Source of the DNA: Streptomonospora litoralis
GTDB taxonomy: Bacteria > Actinomycetota > Actinomycetes > Streptosporangiales > Streptosporangiaceae
Direction: 5' to 3'
Length of the DNA stretch: 64,000 nt
Assembly (NCBI RefSeq): GCF_004323735.1
Contig: NZ_CP036455.1
Location: 5,203,101-5,267,100 of the forward strand
The notes below the pieces were generated by a model that was not told the DNA's origin, made no database searches, and was given only the letters and a program-made list of their open reading frames with translations. This document shows, one piece after another, positions 9,134 to 17,205 of the stretch. Positions within the stretch are counted from its first letter, which is position 1, and each line of letters begins with the position of its first letter. The position numbers were made by a program, and so were the translations under genes.

Positions 9134-10115
9134 GCCCCTTGGGCAGCACCATCCGGACGTAGACCGCCGAAGCGATGATCAGCACGATCAGCAGCAGGAC
9201 GCTCATCGCGGCCCCAAGCCCGAAGTTCCAGTTGACGAAGGAGTGCTCGTAGATCAGCGGCGAGATCAGCCGCGCCGCTTCCGGTGAGGTGTCCCCGAAC
9301 AGCAGATAGGGGATGTTGAACTCGTTGAACGTCCACAGCCCCATGACCAGCAGGACCACGGCGTTGGCCGACCGCACCATGGGCAGGGTGATGCCGGTGA
9401 ACCGCTTCCAGGTCGAGGCGCCGTCGATGGCGGCGGCCTCGTACATGTCCGCGGGGATGCTCTGCAGCGCGGCCAGCAGCATCAGGAACGCGAACGGCCA
9501 CAGCCGCCAGATCGAGACGATCACCAGCACCCAGAACGAGTTCCCGCCGATCAGCCAGAACGGGCGGTCGTCCAGCAGACCGAGGTCCTCGACCAGCAGC
9601 CGGTTGATCATCCCGTCGCGCTGGTTGAACATGAACGCCCAGATGATCGCGGCGACGTAGACCGGCAGCGCGTAGGGCACCAGGAACAGCGTGCGCAGCA
9701 CCCCGCGTCCGCGGAAGCGGGAGTTGAGCGCGACCGCCGCAGCCATGCCCAGCGCCCACGACAGACCCACCACCAGCGCGGTGTAGAGGACCGTGCGGAA
9801 CAGGCTCTCGAACAGGGCGCCGCCGAGCGAGCCGCTGGGGTCGAGTCCCCGGATGAAGTTCTCCAGCCCCACGAACGGCGCCGACGTCCAGTTGCGGATC
9901 GTGAGCTGTGTCAGGGACAGGAACGCGATGTAGATCCCCAGCAGCATGGGGATGATGTGGATCAGCAGCTCCATCACGGCCGCCGGCAGCACCATGCCGT
10001 AGGGCAGGAACGACGAGCGTGGCCGTCGCCGCTTTCGGGCGGAGCCGCGTCCGGAGTCGGCCTTCGGGGCCTCCTCCTCGGCGCGGGACCGCGGTTGTTC
10101 GGTAGTCGACATCAA
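9120..10115 (-). CDS. Carbohydrate ABC transporter permease (MalF type)
   Basis: A 331-residue CUT1 permease partner (MalF-like). A charged N-terminal stretch of about 45 residues rich in Arg and Glu precedes six hydrophobic segments. The EAA loop is YEAAAIDGASTWKRFTGITLPMVRSA (about residues 222-247). It lies 72 bases after the binding-protein gene and overlaps the MalG-type gene. Either of two adjacent ATG codons (10115, 10112) could serve as start. The pair forms the channel for the sugar delivered by the lipoprotein encoded upstream. Confidence 0.92.
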   Translation of the reverse strand: MMSTTEQPRSRAEEEAPKADSGRGSARKRRRPRSSFLPYGMVLPAAVMELLIHIIPMLLGIYIAFLSLTQLTIRNWTSAPFVGLENFIRGLDPSGSLGGALFESLFRTVLYTALVVGLSWALGMAAAVALNSRFRGRGVLRTLFLVPYALPVYVAAIIWAFMFNQRDGMINRLLVEDLGLLDDRPFWLIGGNSFWVLVIVSIWRLWPFAFLMLLAALQSIPADMYEAAAIDGASTWKRFTGITLPMVRSANAVVLLVMGLWTFNEFNIPYLLFGDTSPEAARLISPLIYEHSFVNWNFGLGAAMSVLLLIVLIIASAVYVRMVLPKGRGND

Positions 10116-10187
10116 GGGCCTCCATCGAACGGCCGCCCCGCCTCAGCGGGCGGGGCGGCCGGCGAGATGCACTGACCTGGTTCGCGG

Positions 10188-11507
10188 CTAGTTGGCGGCG
10201 TCCATCTGCGTCTCGGCCTCTTCCATGGCCGCGCGGATGTCGTCCTCGGTGATCTCGCTACCGGTCGCCGCGTCGGAGTACAGCCCGGCGATCTGCTCGC
10301 CCAGCACGGTCTCCATCTGCCCCTCTTCGGGGATGAGCGGCATCGGGGAGGCGTGCTCGGTCAGGATGGTGCGGAAGGTCTGCATGGAGTCCGTCTGCAT
10401 GGCCTCGTCGTCGTAGGCCTTGGTGGCGACGGGCAGCGTCTGGAACTCCTGGGAGAGGTAGACCTGCTCCTCGGGGCTGGTCAGGTGCTCCACCAGCTGC
10501 AGCGCACCCTCCTTGTTCTCGGTGTCGTTGAAGACGCTGATGTTGATGCCGGCGGCGTGGCTCTGGATCGGCTTGCCCGGCAGCGGGTCCAGCATCGGGA
10601 TCTGGGCGATCTCGTAGTTGTCGAAGTCGCGCGAGGCCAGCGTGGTGCGGGCGCTGCCCTGCATCATCATCATGGCCGCGCGCCCGTCGACGAAGTCGCC
10701 GATGGACTGGGTTCCGTCGCTGAACTCCGCGTTGCTGGTGTCGACGATGTTCTCCTGGGCCATCATGTCGACCCGCATCTTCACGGCGTCGATCACCTCC
10801 TGGGAGGTGAAGTTCGGGCCGTCGTTCCACAGCTGCCCGCCGTACTGCTGCGCCAGAACGTGGGCGAAGTGGGAGTTCTGCCGCTCGCTGCCGGCCTCCA
10901 TCGTGAAGCCGTACTGGTCGGGCTCGCCGTCGCCGTCGGTGTCCTTGGTCAGCTCGTTGGCGGTGTCGATGAACTCCTCCCAGGTCGAGGGCGGCTCCTC
11001 GATGCCCGCCTCCTCGAACATGGTGGGGTTGTAGAACAGCGCGTAGGAGAGGCCGTAGAGCGGCACCGAAGTCGGCGCTTCGCCTTCGGCGCCGCCGGTG
11101 GCGAAGCTGGTCTCGACGAAGCGGCCCTGGCCGCCGACCGCCTCCAGGTCCGCGCCCTCGTAGGGCACGAACGCGCCGGTCTCCTGCAGGCTGGCCGCCC
11201 AGGTGTTGCCGATGTTGAGCACGTCGGGGCCGTCTCCGCTGCTGACCGCGGTGAGGATGCGGTTGTACAGCTCACTCCACGGGATGACCTCGAGTTCGAC
11301 CTCGATGCCGGTCTCCTCGGTGAAGCGGTCCAGGGCGGGCTTGAGGACCTTCTTGTCCTCCTCGACGCTGGCCCCCTGGTTACTCGCCCAGTAGGTCAGC
11401 GTCTGGTCGCCGCCGCCGGACCCCTCGTCGGAGCCGCACGCGGTCAGTGCCGCGACGAGGCCGAGCGCGGTGGAGGCGGACAGTACTGCTTTGGCGGGAA
11501 TCTTCAC
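10188..11507 (-). CDS. Sugar ABC transporter substrate-binding lipoprotein
   Basis: A 439-residue family 1 extracellular solute-binding protein. I chose the GTG at 11507, preceded by GGAG, because translation from there gives a clean lipoprotein signal: KIPAKAVLSAS, a hydrophobic core, then the lipobox LTAC at about residue 24 followed by a Gly/Ser linker. A longer frame to 11711 exists but starts in polar, Arg-rich sequence across the promoter region. The fold shows LTYWASNQG near the mature N-terminus and typical GDGPDVLNIGNTWAASL and AAGINISVF segments. The ligand is probably an oligosaccharide; its identity is not readable. Confidence 0.93.
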   Translation of the reverse strand: MKIPAKAVLSASTALGLVAALTACGSDEGSGGGDQTLTYWASNQGASVEEDKKVLKPALDRFTEETGIEVELEVIPWSELYNRILTAVSSGDGPDVLNIGNTWAASLQETGAFVPYEGADLEAVGGQGRFVETSFATGGAEGEAPTSVPLYGLSYALFYNPTMFEEAGIEEPPSTWEEFIDTANELTKDTDGDGEPDQYGFTMEAGSERQNSHFAHVLAQQYGGQLWNDGPNFTSQEVIDAVKMRVDMMAQENIVDTSNAEFSDGTQSIGDFVDGRAAMMMMQGSARTTLASRDFDNYEIAQIPMLDPLPGKPIQSHAAGINISVFNDTENKEGALQLVEHLTSPEEQVYLSQEFQTLPVATKAYDDEAMQTDSMQTFRTILTEHASPMPLIPEEGQMETVLGEQIAGLYSDAATGSEITEDDIRAAMEEAETQMDAAN

Positions 11508-11670
11508 GACCAACTCCGTTTCTCTGGTCATGCGAGCCTGCCGTCGTCTTCGGCGGTGACAGGACCGATGGGGCCGTTTACCTGACTGCCGGCTGTCGCT
11601 GCGGTGGGATGGGGTTGGTGGGGCCGGTGCTATCGCGTACGCCGACGGCCACCGGAGCACCCAGAGGCAA

Positions 11671-11684
11671 GTAAACCGGCTTAC
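11671..11684. promoter_or_regulatory. Candidate LacI-type operator
   Basis: GTAAACCGGCTTAC is an imperfect palindrome with central CCGG (12 of 14 positions symmetric), the typical shape of LacI-family operators. It lies in the 230-base gap between the lacI-type gene and the binding-protein gene, about 165 bases upstream of the latter, and so could control the ABC operon. Confidence 0.5.
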
Positions 11685-11737
11685 CGCGTGAGTGTAGGAG
11701 AAATCACGCACGTACAGGAGAGGGGGTTATAGAGTCG

Positions 11738-12763
11738 TTACCCTGCAGATTCTCTGATCTGCAGCTCGCCGCCGAGTGTCGTCGACGCCGGAGCCTCCTG
11801 GCCCTTGAGCATGTCCAGCAGCAGGCGGGCGCCCGCACTACCCAGCGCGCGGTGCTTGCTGCGCACCGTCGTCAGCGGCGGCGACGTGAACGAGGCCAGC
11901 GCGATGTCGTCGAAGCCCGCCACGGCCATGTCGCCGGGGATGCTCAGACCGGCGTCGCCGAGGACCGAGTAGCCGCCGATGGCCATCAGGTCGCTGCCGT
12001 AGAAGATCGCCGTGGGGCGTTCGGGCAGAGCGAGAATGCGCTCGGTGGCCTGCGCGCCGCCCTCGATGGTGTAGCTGCCGTACTCCACCGGCCCCGGATC
12101 CACTCCCGCGTCGCGCGCCGCCTTCTCCCAGTGCCACCGGCGCTGGAGCGCGTGCAGCATCCCGGGGTCGCCCTGGACGTGGGCGATGCGGCGGTGGCCG
12201 CCGGCGACCAGATGGCGCACCAGCCCGCGTATGGCGTCCTCGGAGTCGTTGGTGATGGTCGGGAAGTCCGACGAGCCCTCGGGCGCCCCGACGACCACCG
12301 CCGGCGCGCCCAGGCGGCGCAGCATCGCCGGGCGCTCGTCGTCCACCCGCAGGTCGGTGACGAGGAAGCCGTCGACGAAGCGGTCGTTGAACAGCCGCTC
12401 GTAGGTGGCGGCCTCGGTGTGCGCATCGGGCACGAATCTGATCACCGTGGCGTGCTCCTCGCCGGAGAGCACCGACTCGATTCCGGAGAGGAACGAGGCG
12501 AAGAACGCGTCGAAGTCGAGAATCTCCGGCGGGCGGCGCACGACCAGGCCGATCGTGCCCAGCGGCTTGCCGTTGAGGGCGCGCGCGGCGTAGCTCGGGC
12601 TCCAGCCCAGCTCCACGGCGGCCTGGCGGATGCGCTCGCGGGTACCGGAGCTGACACCGGTCCCGTTGTTGAGCGCGCGGGACACCGCGCCCTTGGTCAC
12701 CCCAGCACGCTTGGCGACGTCGCTGATCGTGGGGCGCTTGCGTCCCGTCCTTCCGGCCGTCAT
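11738..12763 (-). CDS. LacI-family transcriptional regulator of the sugar ABC operon
   Basis: A 341-residue LacI/GalR repressor. The N-terminal helix-turn-helix is clear (TISDVAKRAGVTKGAVSRALN at about 12-32, followed by the hinge helix SPSYAARALNGK). The periplasmic-binding-protein-like effector domain follows (LGTIGLVVRRP, DGFLVTDLRVDD, RRIAHVQGDPG, FYGSDLMAIGG, VAGFDDIALASFTSPPLTTVR). The ATG at 12763 gives the normal family length; the open frame continues upstream but in Arg/Pro-rich shadow sequence. It sits just upstream of, and in the same direction as, the binding-protein and permease genes, so it is their probable local regulator. Confidence 0.93.
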   Translation of the reverse strand: MTAGRTGRKRPTISDVAKRAGVTKGAVSRALNNGTGVSSGTRERIRQAAVELGWSPSYAARALNGKPLGTIGLVVRRPPEILDFDAFFASFLSGIESVLSGEEHATVIRFVPDAHTEAATYERLFNDRFVDGFLVTDLRVDDERPAMLRRLGAPAVVVGAPEGSSDFPTITNDSEDAIRGLVRHLVAGGHRRIAHVQGDPGMLHALQRRWHWEKAARDAGVDPGPVEYGSYTIEGGAQATERILALPERPTAIFYGSDLMAIGGYSVLGDAGLSIPGDMAVAGFDDIALASFTSPPLTTVRSKHRALGSAGARLLLDMLKGQEAPASTTLGGELQIRESAG

Positions 12764-13151
12764 GGGGACAAATGGTAGTCCGCCCGCGCCCCCCGTCCGC
12801 TCGCGCGGCGGGTGCGCGGCGCAGGAGCGCAGGCCGGGAAGGCGGGGAAAGGTAGTGACGGAGGGGTATGAGCGGGCGCGGGGAGGGGCAGTGTCGGGGG
12901 CCGGACCCGATCCGCGGGGCGGTCGGCCACATTCGGCTCCGCGGCGGGCACGATGAGGAAGATGAGAGCGTCGACCGCCGACCGATGAGTCGCGGGCGCC
13001 ACGGGAGTCTGCATTGGCGTTGGGGACGGCTGCGGCTTGCGGCCTTCGAGCCCTGTACCAGCTCGGTCCGGGGCCGGCGCCGAGGCCGGATCCGGCCCCG
13101 CAAACAGCGTCCACCGCATACGCCACTCCCACCCAACGGAAGGAACCCACC
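12764..13151. other. Intergenic region between LacI and GyrI-like genes
   Basis: A 388-base divergent gap. GGAAGGA precedes the GyrI-like ATG by about 8 bases. Open frames crossing the gap have Arg/Pro-rich shadow composition and no supported starts. I see no RNA gene or clear operator in it. Confidence 0.5.
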
Positions 13152-13640
13152 ATGCAGCAGCCCGCCACCGACGCGAGCGAGTACGAACCGCGCCTCGTCT
13201 CGGCCCAGCCGTCCACCACCGCAGTCCTCCGGGCCACCGTCGAGCAGAAGGACCTGGCGAACTTCTTCGACCACTCGTTCGGCATGCTGGCACCGGCGAT
13301 CGCGGCCCAGGGCGCGAACATCACCGGTCCCGCGTTCGGCCTGTACCACGGAAACTTCGAAGACCCGCTCGACATCGAGGTCGGCTTCCCTGTCGACCGC
13401 CAGGTGGAGCAGAAGGACGACGTCGCGGCGAGCACGCTGCCCGCCGGCCGCGTCGCCCGAATGACCCACGCGGGAGCCTTCGACGGCCTGCCCGCCTCGT
13501 GGAACCGGCTGCACAGGTGGGTCGAGGAGCAGGGCTTGACCGCGCGGTCGTTCCAGTGGGAGGTCTACGTAACCGAGCCGTCGCCGGACATGAACCCGGA
13601 TGACCTGCGGGTGGAGTTGAACGTGCCGCTACTCGACTGA
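13152..13640 (+). CDS. GyrI-like small-molecule-binding domain protein
   Basis: A 162-residue stand-alone GyrI-like (effector-binding, SOUL/BmrR-type) domain. Supporting features are the paired repeats VLRATVEQKDLANFFDHSFGMLAPAI, the PAFGLYHGNF strand, the DIEVGFPVD segment and ASTLPAGRVARMTHAGAFDGLPASWNRLHRWVE followed by WEVYVTEP. In the family these domains bind amphipathic small molecules, or sometimes hydrolyse cyclopropanoid toxins; here there is no attached DNA-binding domain. The ATG at 13152 has GGAAGGA upstream. It is divergent from the LacI gene and not clearly part of an operon. Confidence 0.82.
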   Translation: MQQPATDASEYEPRLVSAQPSTTAVLRATVEQKDLANFFDHSFGMLAPAIAAQGANITGPAFGLYHGNFEDPLDIEVGFPVDRQVEQKDDVAASTLPAGRVARMTHAGAFDGLPASWNRLHRWVEEQGLTARSFQWEVYVTEPSPDMNPDDLRVELNVPLLD

Positions 13641-13784
13641 GCCGGACGGGGCCGGGGCGGCGATCGCCGTGCGGACCGGTCCGCGCCGGGAACGGTTCCG
13701 GGCGCGGTCGCCGCGGCGGATCGGCGCGCACCGGGCGCCGCACATCGATGGAAGGAAGCATCGAAGAGCGTCGGTGATGGAATC

Positions 13785-14003
13785 ATGACCGAGGCCGCTT
13801 CCGCTTCCTCCTCCAGCGCCGCTTCCGTCCCCGGCTCCGGTGCGGCGGCGCTCGATCCCGCCGACGCCGCCGAGTACGCCTCCTGGTTCGCCTGCCTGGC
13901 AGGAATCGCCGGCACTCCGATGCCGCTTCCCGGGACTGAGATGGATCTGGAATGGGGCATCCAGCGCTGGGCACAAGGCCTGCGGCCCGGACGCGGATAC
14001 TGA
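13785..14003 (+). CDS. Small hypothetical protein
   Basis: A 72-residue open frame starting at an ATG with only a weak GGAATC upstream. The N-terminus is Ala/Ser-rich and low in complexity. The second half looks protein-like (DAAEYASWFACLAGIAG, then EMDLEWGIQRWAQGL). I do not recognise it. It lies 32 bases before the Vsr gene at the edge of the accessory island. It may be a real small gene or chance coding in high-GC DNA. Confidence 0.4.
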   Translation: MTEAASASSSSAASVPGSGAAALDPADAAEYASWFACLAGIAGTPMPLPGTEMDLEWGIQRWAQGLRPGRGY

Positions 14004-14035
14004 ACCGGCGCGTGCGCCCTCTACACTCGCCTGGC

Positions 14036-14509
14036 ATGGGCGCGTTCAACGATCAGTCGGAGGCGGAGTCTGACTGGGCACCCCCCAAGGGCTCGTGGGC
14101 TTCTTCGGCAGCGAACCGGCGGAGCATGCTGGGCAACCGGAACAAGAACACCCGGCCGGAGGTTCAACTTCGCAGGCTCGTCCACGCTGAGGGACTGCGC
14201 TATCGGGTCGCCGCCAAGCCCCTGGCAAAGATGCGGCGCACGGCGGACATGGTATTCCGGCCGACACGGGTCGCTGTGTTCATCGATGGCTGCTTCTGGC
14301 ACGGATGCCCAGAGCATTTTGTGCCGCCGAAGACGAACCCTGAGTACTGGGAGCAGAAGATCGGCGGGAACATGGCCCGGGACCGCGATACGGACGCACG
14401 TTTGGAGGGCGAGGGCTGGCTGGTGCTCCGGTTCTGGGAACACCAGGCGCCTGAGGAGTGTGCGCGCACCGTCTGCGAAAGCGTCCTAGAACGCAAGAAC
14501 CTGCTGTAG
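14036..14509 (+). CDS. vsr: Very short patch repair endonuclease
   Basis: A 157-residue Vsr-family nickase, which nicks next to T:G mismatches made when 5-methylcytosine deaminates and starts repair. Typical marks: NRRSMLGNRNKNTRPEVQLR near the N-terminus, TADMVFRPTRVAVFIDGCFWHGCPEH (Asp71 corresponds to the catalytic Asp of E. coli Vsr; Cys86, His89 and Cys91 lie in the zinc/active-site region), and GWLVLRFWEHQ. Length matches the family. It is convergent with the cytosine methyltransferase gene and overlaps its 3' end by 24 bases, so the pair probably acts on the same recognition sequence. Confidence 0.93.
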   Translation: MGAFNDQSEAESDWAPPKGSWASSAANRRSMLGNRNKNTRPEVQLRRLVHAEGLRYRVAAKPLAKMRRTADMVFRPTRVAVFIDGCFWHGCPEHFVPPKTNPEYWEQKIGGNMARDRDTDARLEGEGWLVLRFWEHQAPEECARTVCESVLERKNLL

Positions 14510-15832
14510 TTGTCTGGTTCCGCCAGCCTGACCTGGCTCCTCCCGGCAAACCAGCCGCCGCTGCGGAGCATCAATCGCGCTCCCGTCACGATTGTCGTAG
14601 GCATGAAGCGCGGCGTAGACGGCTTCTGCGACGGCGCAAGCCACCGGCGGCGGGAATGCGTTGCCGACCTGCCGGTAGCGGGCCGTCTTCCCGCCGCTGA
14701 AGAAGTAGTCCTCTGGGAAACCTTGAATCAGCGCCGCTTGCTGAACCGTGAGCTTCGGGCCAACAGGGCCGAGCAAGTCGCGTTCGGCATCGACCATCAT
14801 CTCCGGGTCATTGGCCACGCCGTTGGCGTCAATCCCCAATTCGGCCCATGCCTTTTTCGCCCGAGTCGGACCGAGATCCGCTCCGCCGTGCTTTTTAGAC
14901 CCGCCGACTAGGGTCGGGGCTACAGTCCCCTTCTCCGCCGCCTGCTGCTTCCACTTCTCGAAGGCGGCATCGGCTTGCCTCTTCGGAACCACAGCCTTCG
15001 CACGCTTGAAGCGCTCCCGCATGGAGTCCTCCAGCACAGCAAGCACAGTCCGGGTGGAGAAGTCCTGCAAGCGAATCGGCTTGAAGTAAGGGGCTTCTTC
15101 ATCCCGCATGGCAACGAGGACCGCTCTCGGCCTGAGCTGGGGAACCTCGAACTCCTTGGCCTCGAGTACCTCCCACCCCAGGACGGTATACCCCATGCCC
15201 TCAAGCTGCTTTTCAATGTATACACGATAGTCGGCGAACTTGTCGGCCGGCTCCAGCAGCCCGCGAACGTTCTCAATCATCACAGCACGCGGCTGCAATG
15301 ACTCGACCAGTTTGAGCATCGCGGGGAATAGGTCCCGCTCATCATTGCGACCGAGCCTCTTGCCGGCGAACGAAAACGGCGGGCAAGGGACTCCGCCAGC
15401 CAGCAGCGCCAACTCCCCCGGCTGAGCATAGCCCTGGGCAAGAAGCTCGGCACCGCCGAACTCAGTGAGGTCCTCCCTTAGAACCAGCTTCTCTGGCTCG
15501 CCCCAGGCACGCAGCTCTGCATTGCGCCGCAGTGTCTCGCAGGCGTGGCTGTCGACCTCGATCAGAGCTTTATGGTGGAACCCAGCCTGCTCGAGCCCCA
15601 GGGCCTGCCCACCTGCCCCAGCGCAGATCTCAATCGACGTGTACTCCTCCTGGTCGCTGCCGGCCACCCGATGCCTCTCTGAAGCTAGTGCTGGGCTTCC
15701 GCCAGGAAGCCGGTCCAGCCACTCGAACATTGCTTCGACTGATCCGTTGATCCTGACGCACCCGCACGCTGCGATCAAGTCTTGACTCGGTGCTCCCAGC
15801 ATCCCGCTGATGCCACAGAGCCACATGAGCAT
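14486..15832 (-). CDS. DNA (cytosine-5) methyltransferase
   Basis: A C5-cytosine methyltransferase of up to 448 residues. Motif I SIEICAGAGGQALGLEQAGF begins at 66, motif IV GGVPCPPFSFAGKRLG has the catalytic Cys150, motif VI is IENVRG at 186-191, motif VIII is QLRPRAVLVAMR, and motif X is YRQVGNAFPPPVACAVAEA. The set is complete, so the enzyme should be active. The target is unknown; the Vsr partner fits a Dcm-like site. The true start is uncertain: ATG codons at 15832, 15802 and 15730 are all possible and all lie before motif I. It is 69 bases downstream of an HTH/coiled-coil gene. No cognate type II nuclease is recognisable next to it, apart from the divergent HNH/ParB/helicase operon. Confidence 0.93.
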   Translation of the reverse strand: MLMWLCGISGMLGAPSQDLIAACGCVRINGSVEAMFEWLDRLPGGSPALASERHRVAGSDQEEYTSIEICAGAGGQALGLEQAGFHHKALIEVDSHACETLRRNAELRAWGEPEKLVLREDLTEFGGAELLAQGYAQPGELALLAGGVPCPPFSFAGKRLGRNDERDLFPAMLKLVESLQPRAVMIENVRGLLEPADKFADYRVYIEKQLEGMGYTVLGWEVLEAKEFEVPQLRPRAVLVAMRDEEAPYFKPIRLQDFSTRTVLAVLEDSMRERFKRAKAVVPKRQADAAFEKWKQQAAEKGTVAPTLVGGSKKHGGADLGPTRAKKAWAELGIDANGVANDPEMMVDAERDLLGPVGPKLTVQQAALIQGFPEDYFFSGGKTARYRQVGNAFPPPVACAVAEAVYAALHAYDNRDGSAIDAPQRRLVCREEPGQAGGTRQLQQVLAF

Positions 15833-15901
15833 GCGGCGTCGATGCTACCGGCGCCTACATGCTCGCCGGGTGGGGAATCTCAGTGAACAGGGTCAGCTCA
15901 A

Positions 15902-16813
15902 CTAGGAGCCGGATGACACGTCTGCCTCGATTGAGATCGCTTCGTGGCGGTAGCCGGCGTCAAGGAACAGGCGCACGGTCTTCAATGCACGGCCGGTGTC
16001 TGCCTCCGCACTCCAAGCAACATCGGCAAGGAAGCTTTCGAGGAGGCTCTCCGCACACTCTGCCTTGCACGAGTCGACAAAAGCCAGCAAGGACTCCGCC
16101 GAGTGTCCGGTCGCGATAGCCCGTGCTACAAGGAGCGCGTCAGGCAGCCGGCCGGCGCGCCAGTGTCCCCGCGCGGTATCGATGTCGGCTCGCTCATCAG
16201 CAGTCGGAACCGCTCCGACAAGGTCGGCGGCGCTTTGGTTGCGCCGGTCCCCCTCGGCTGGGGGGACCGGCGCAACCATCACCTCGCTGTCCCCCGCCAC
16301 TGACTCAACTCGCTCCGAGGATTCCGCGCCGGCCCGTACTCCGGTGGGAACGGCGCTGGCATCGGCGGTATGCCCGCGCTCCAAGTCCTCGATTGCCTGC
16401 TCAAGTTCAGCAAGCTGGCGCGCAGCGTCGGCCTGCTGCGGGGCGCCTGAAGCTTCGCGCTCCAGATCCCTCTTCTCCTTGCGCAGCTCAGCCACGAGCT
16501 TTCCGCGCACCTCAGTACAGCTCCACTCGAAGAGCAGCAGGGCCAGGCTGCCGAAACTGCGTCCGGGTTTGCTCTCCAGGTCAGCGCCATAGCGGGCTTC
16601 GCGGTAGAGCCGCCAAAGGAAGACGGCCGAAGGAGTCTGCCTGAGCCCCATGCGCTTGTAGTAGCCGGGTCTGGAGGTATTCGTCAGCGTAGCTATCTCC
16701 TTGCTCCGGTAGCCCGAACACTGGAGGACGCGCGCCACCTCCTTCATCGCCTCGATGAACGATGCGGCTTCTGGTCTTCCACAGGCCTGCGGGACAGCCT
16801 CACGACTTGCCAC
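15902..16813 (-). CDS. Unknown HTH and coiled-coil protein
   Basis: A 303-residue protein I do not recognise. The N-terminal part (about 35-55, GYRSKEIATLTNTSRPGYYK) looks like a helix-turn-helix. It is followed by a conserved-looking helical segment, a coiled coil rich in Glu/Arg/Lys/Leu (about 103-147), a polar linker, and a C-terminal all-helical part with repeated Ala/Leu (LPDALLVARAIATGH, ESLLESFLADVAWSAEADTGRALKTVRLFLDAGY). I chose the GTG at 16813 because AGGAG sits about 7 bases upstream; an ATG at 16831 is also in frame. It is transcribed toward the methyltransferase gene and is divergent from the HNH operon, so it could be a regulator or a structural partner of the island. Confidence 0.75.
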   Translation of the reverse strand: MASREAVPQACGRPEAASFIEAMKEVARVLQCSGYRSKEIATLTNTSRPGYYKRMGLRQTPSAVFLWRLYREARYGADLESKPGRSFGSLALLLFEWSCTEVRGKLVAELRKEKRDLEREASGAPQQADAARQLAELEQAIEDLERGHTADASAVPTGVRAGAESSERVESVAGDSEVMVAPVPPAEGDRRNQSAADLVGAVPTADERADIDTARGHWRAGRLPDALLVARAIATGHSAESLLAFVDSCKAECAESLLESFLADVAWSAEADTGRALKTVRLFLDAGYRHEAISIEADVSSGS

Positions 16814-16911
16814 GGGAGGTCTCCTAAGCATGAGGTGGGGAGTGGATAAAACATCCCAGACCCGCGCATTGTAGTACCACCGAACGCAAGTATAGGAATA
16901 TCTGGAGACTT

Positions 16912-16924
16912 ATTGTTCAACAAT
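16912..16924. promoter_or_regulatory. Palindrome ATTGTT-C-AACAAT
   Basis: A perfect odd-centred inverted repeat with 6-base arms in the divergent promoter region. It is a possible operator for the HTH protein encoded on the left. Confidence 0.45.
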
Positions 16925-17000
16925 CCAACGATCATGCAATAAACACCTCCAGGACTGCCCCATATGTCCCAATATAGGCCGTTCTGCACTGTTCAGGGAG

Positions 17001-17020
17001 TGTCTCGGTTATCTGAGACA
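17001..17020. promoter_or_regulatory. Inverted repeat TGTCTC-N8-GAGACA
   Basis: Six-base arms around an 8-base centre, a spacing that puts the half-sites 14 bp apart centre to centre. It lies about 185 bases before the HNH operon start and could bind a dimeric regulator. Confidence 0.4.
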
Positions 17021-17205
17021 GTTCCTCCTGGAATTTCCAACGCCATAGGCTCTAGAGTCGGCAGCACGCGCCGAACAGGCGACTCTTGCCGGGCCCCCGA
17101 TGCGCTCATCCAGGTATGCGGTACATGCGTCGGCGAGCCCGGTCCGGCACGAAGGATCGTCTCCGTGCAAGCAGTGATGCTCCGATGAAACAGGAGGTCC
17201 GAGCG

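Larger units (their letters stand above)
16814..17205. other. AT-richer divergent control region of the accessory island
   Basis: A 392-base gap between the HTH/coiled-coil gene and the HNH operon, visibly richer in A and T than the flanking DNA. It contains two palindromes (16912-16924 and 17001-17020), annotated separately. No gene is supported inside it; an in-frame ATG at 17185 exists but the TTG at 17206 has the better ribosome binding site. Confidence 0.55.

Noticed and set aside
16814-17205. Search for a tRNA or attachment site at the edge of the accessory island
   Set aside because: No tRNA-like cloverleaf or flanking direct repeats were seen here or near 13.8 and 22 kb, so integration by a tRNA-targeting element is not supported.
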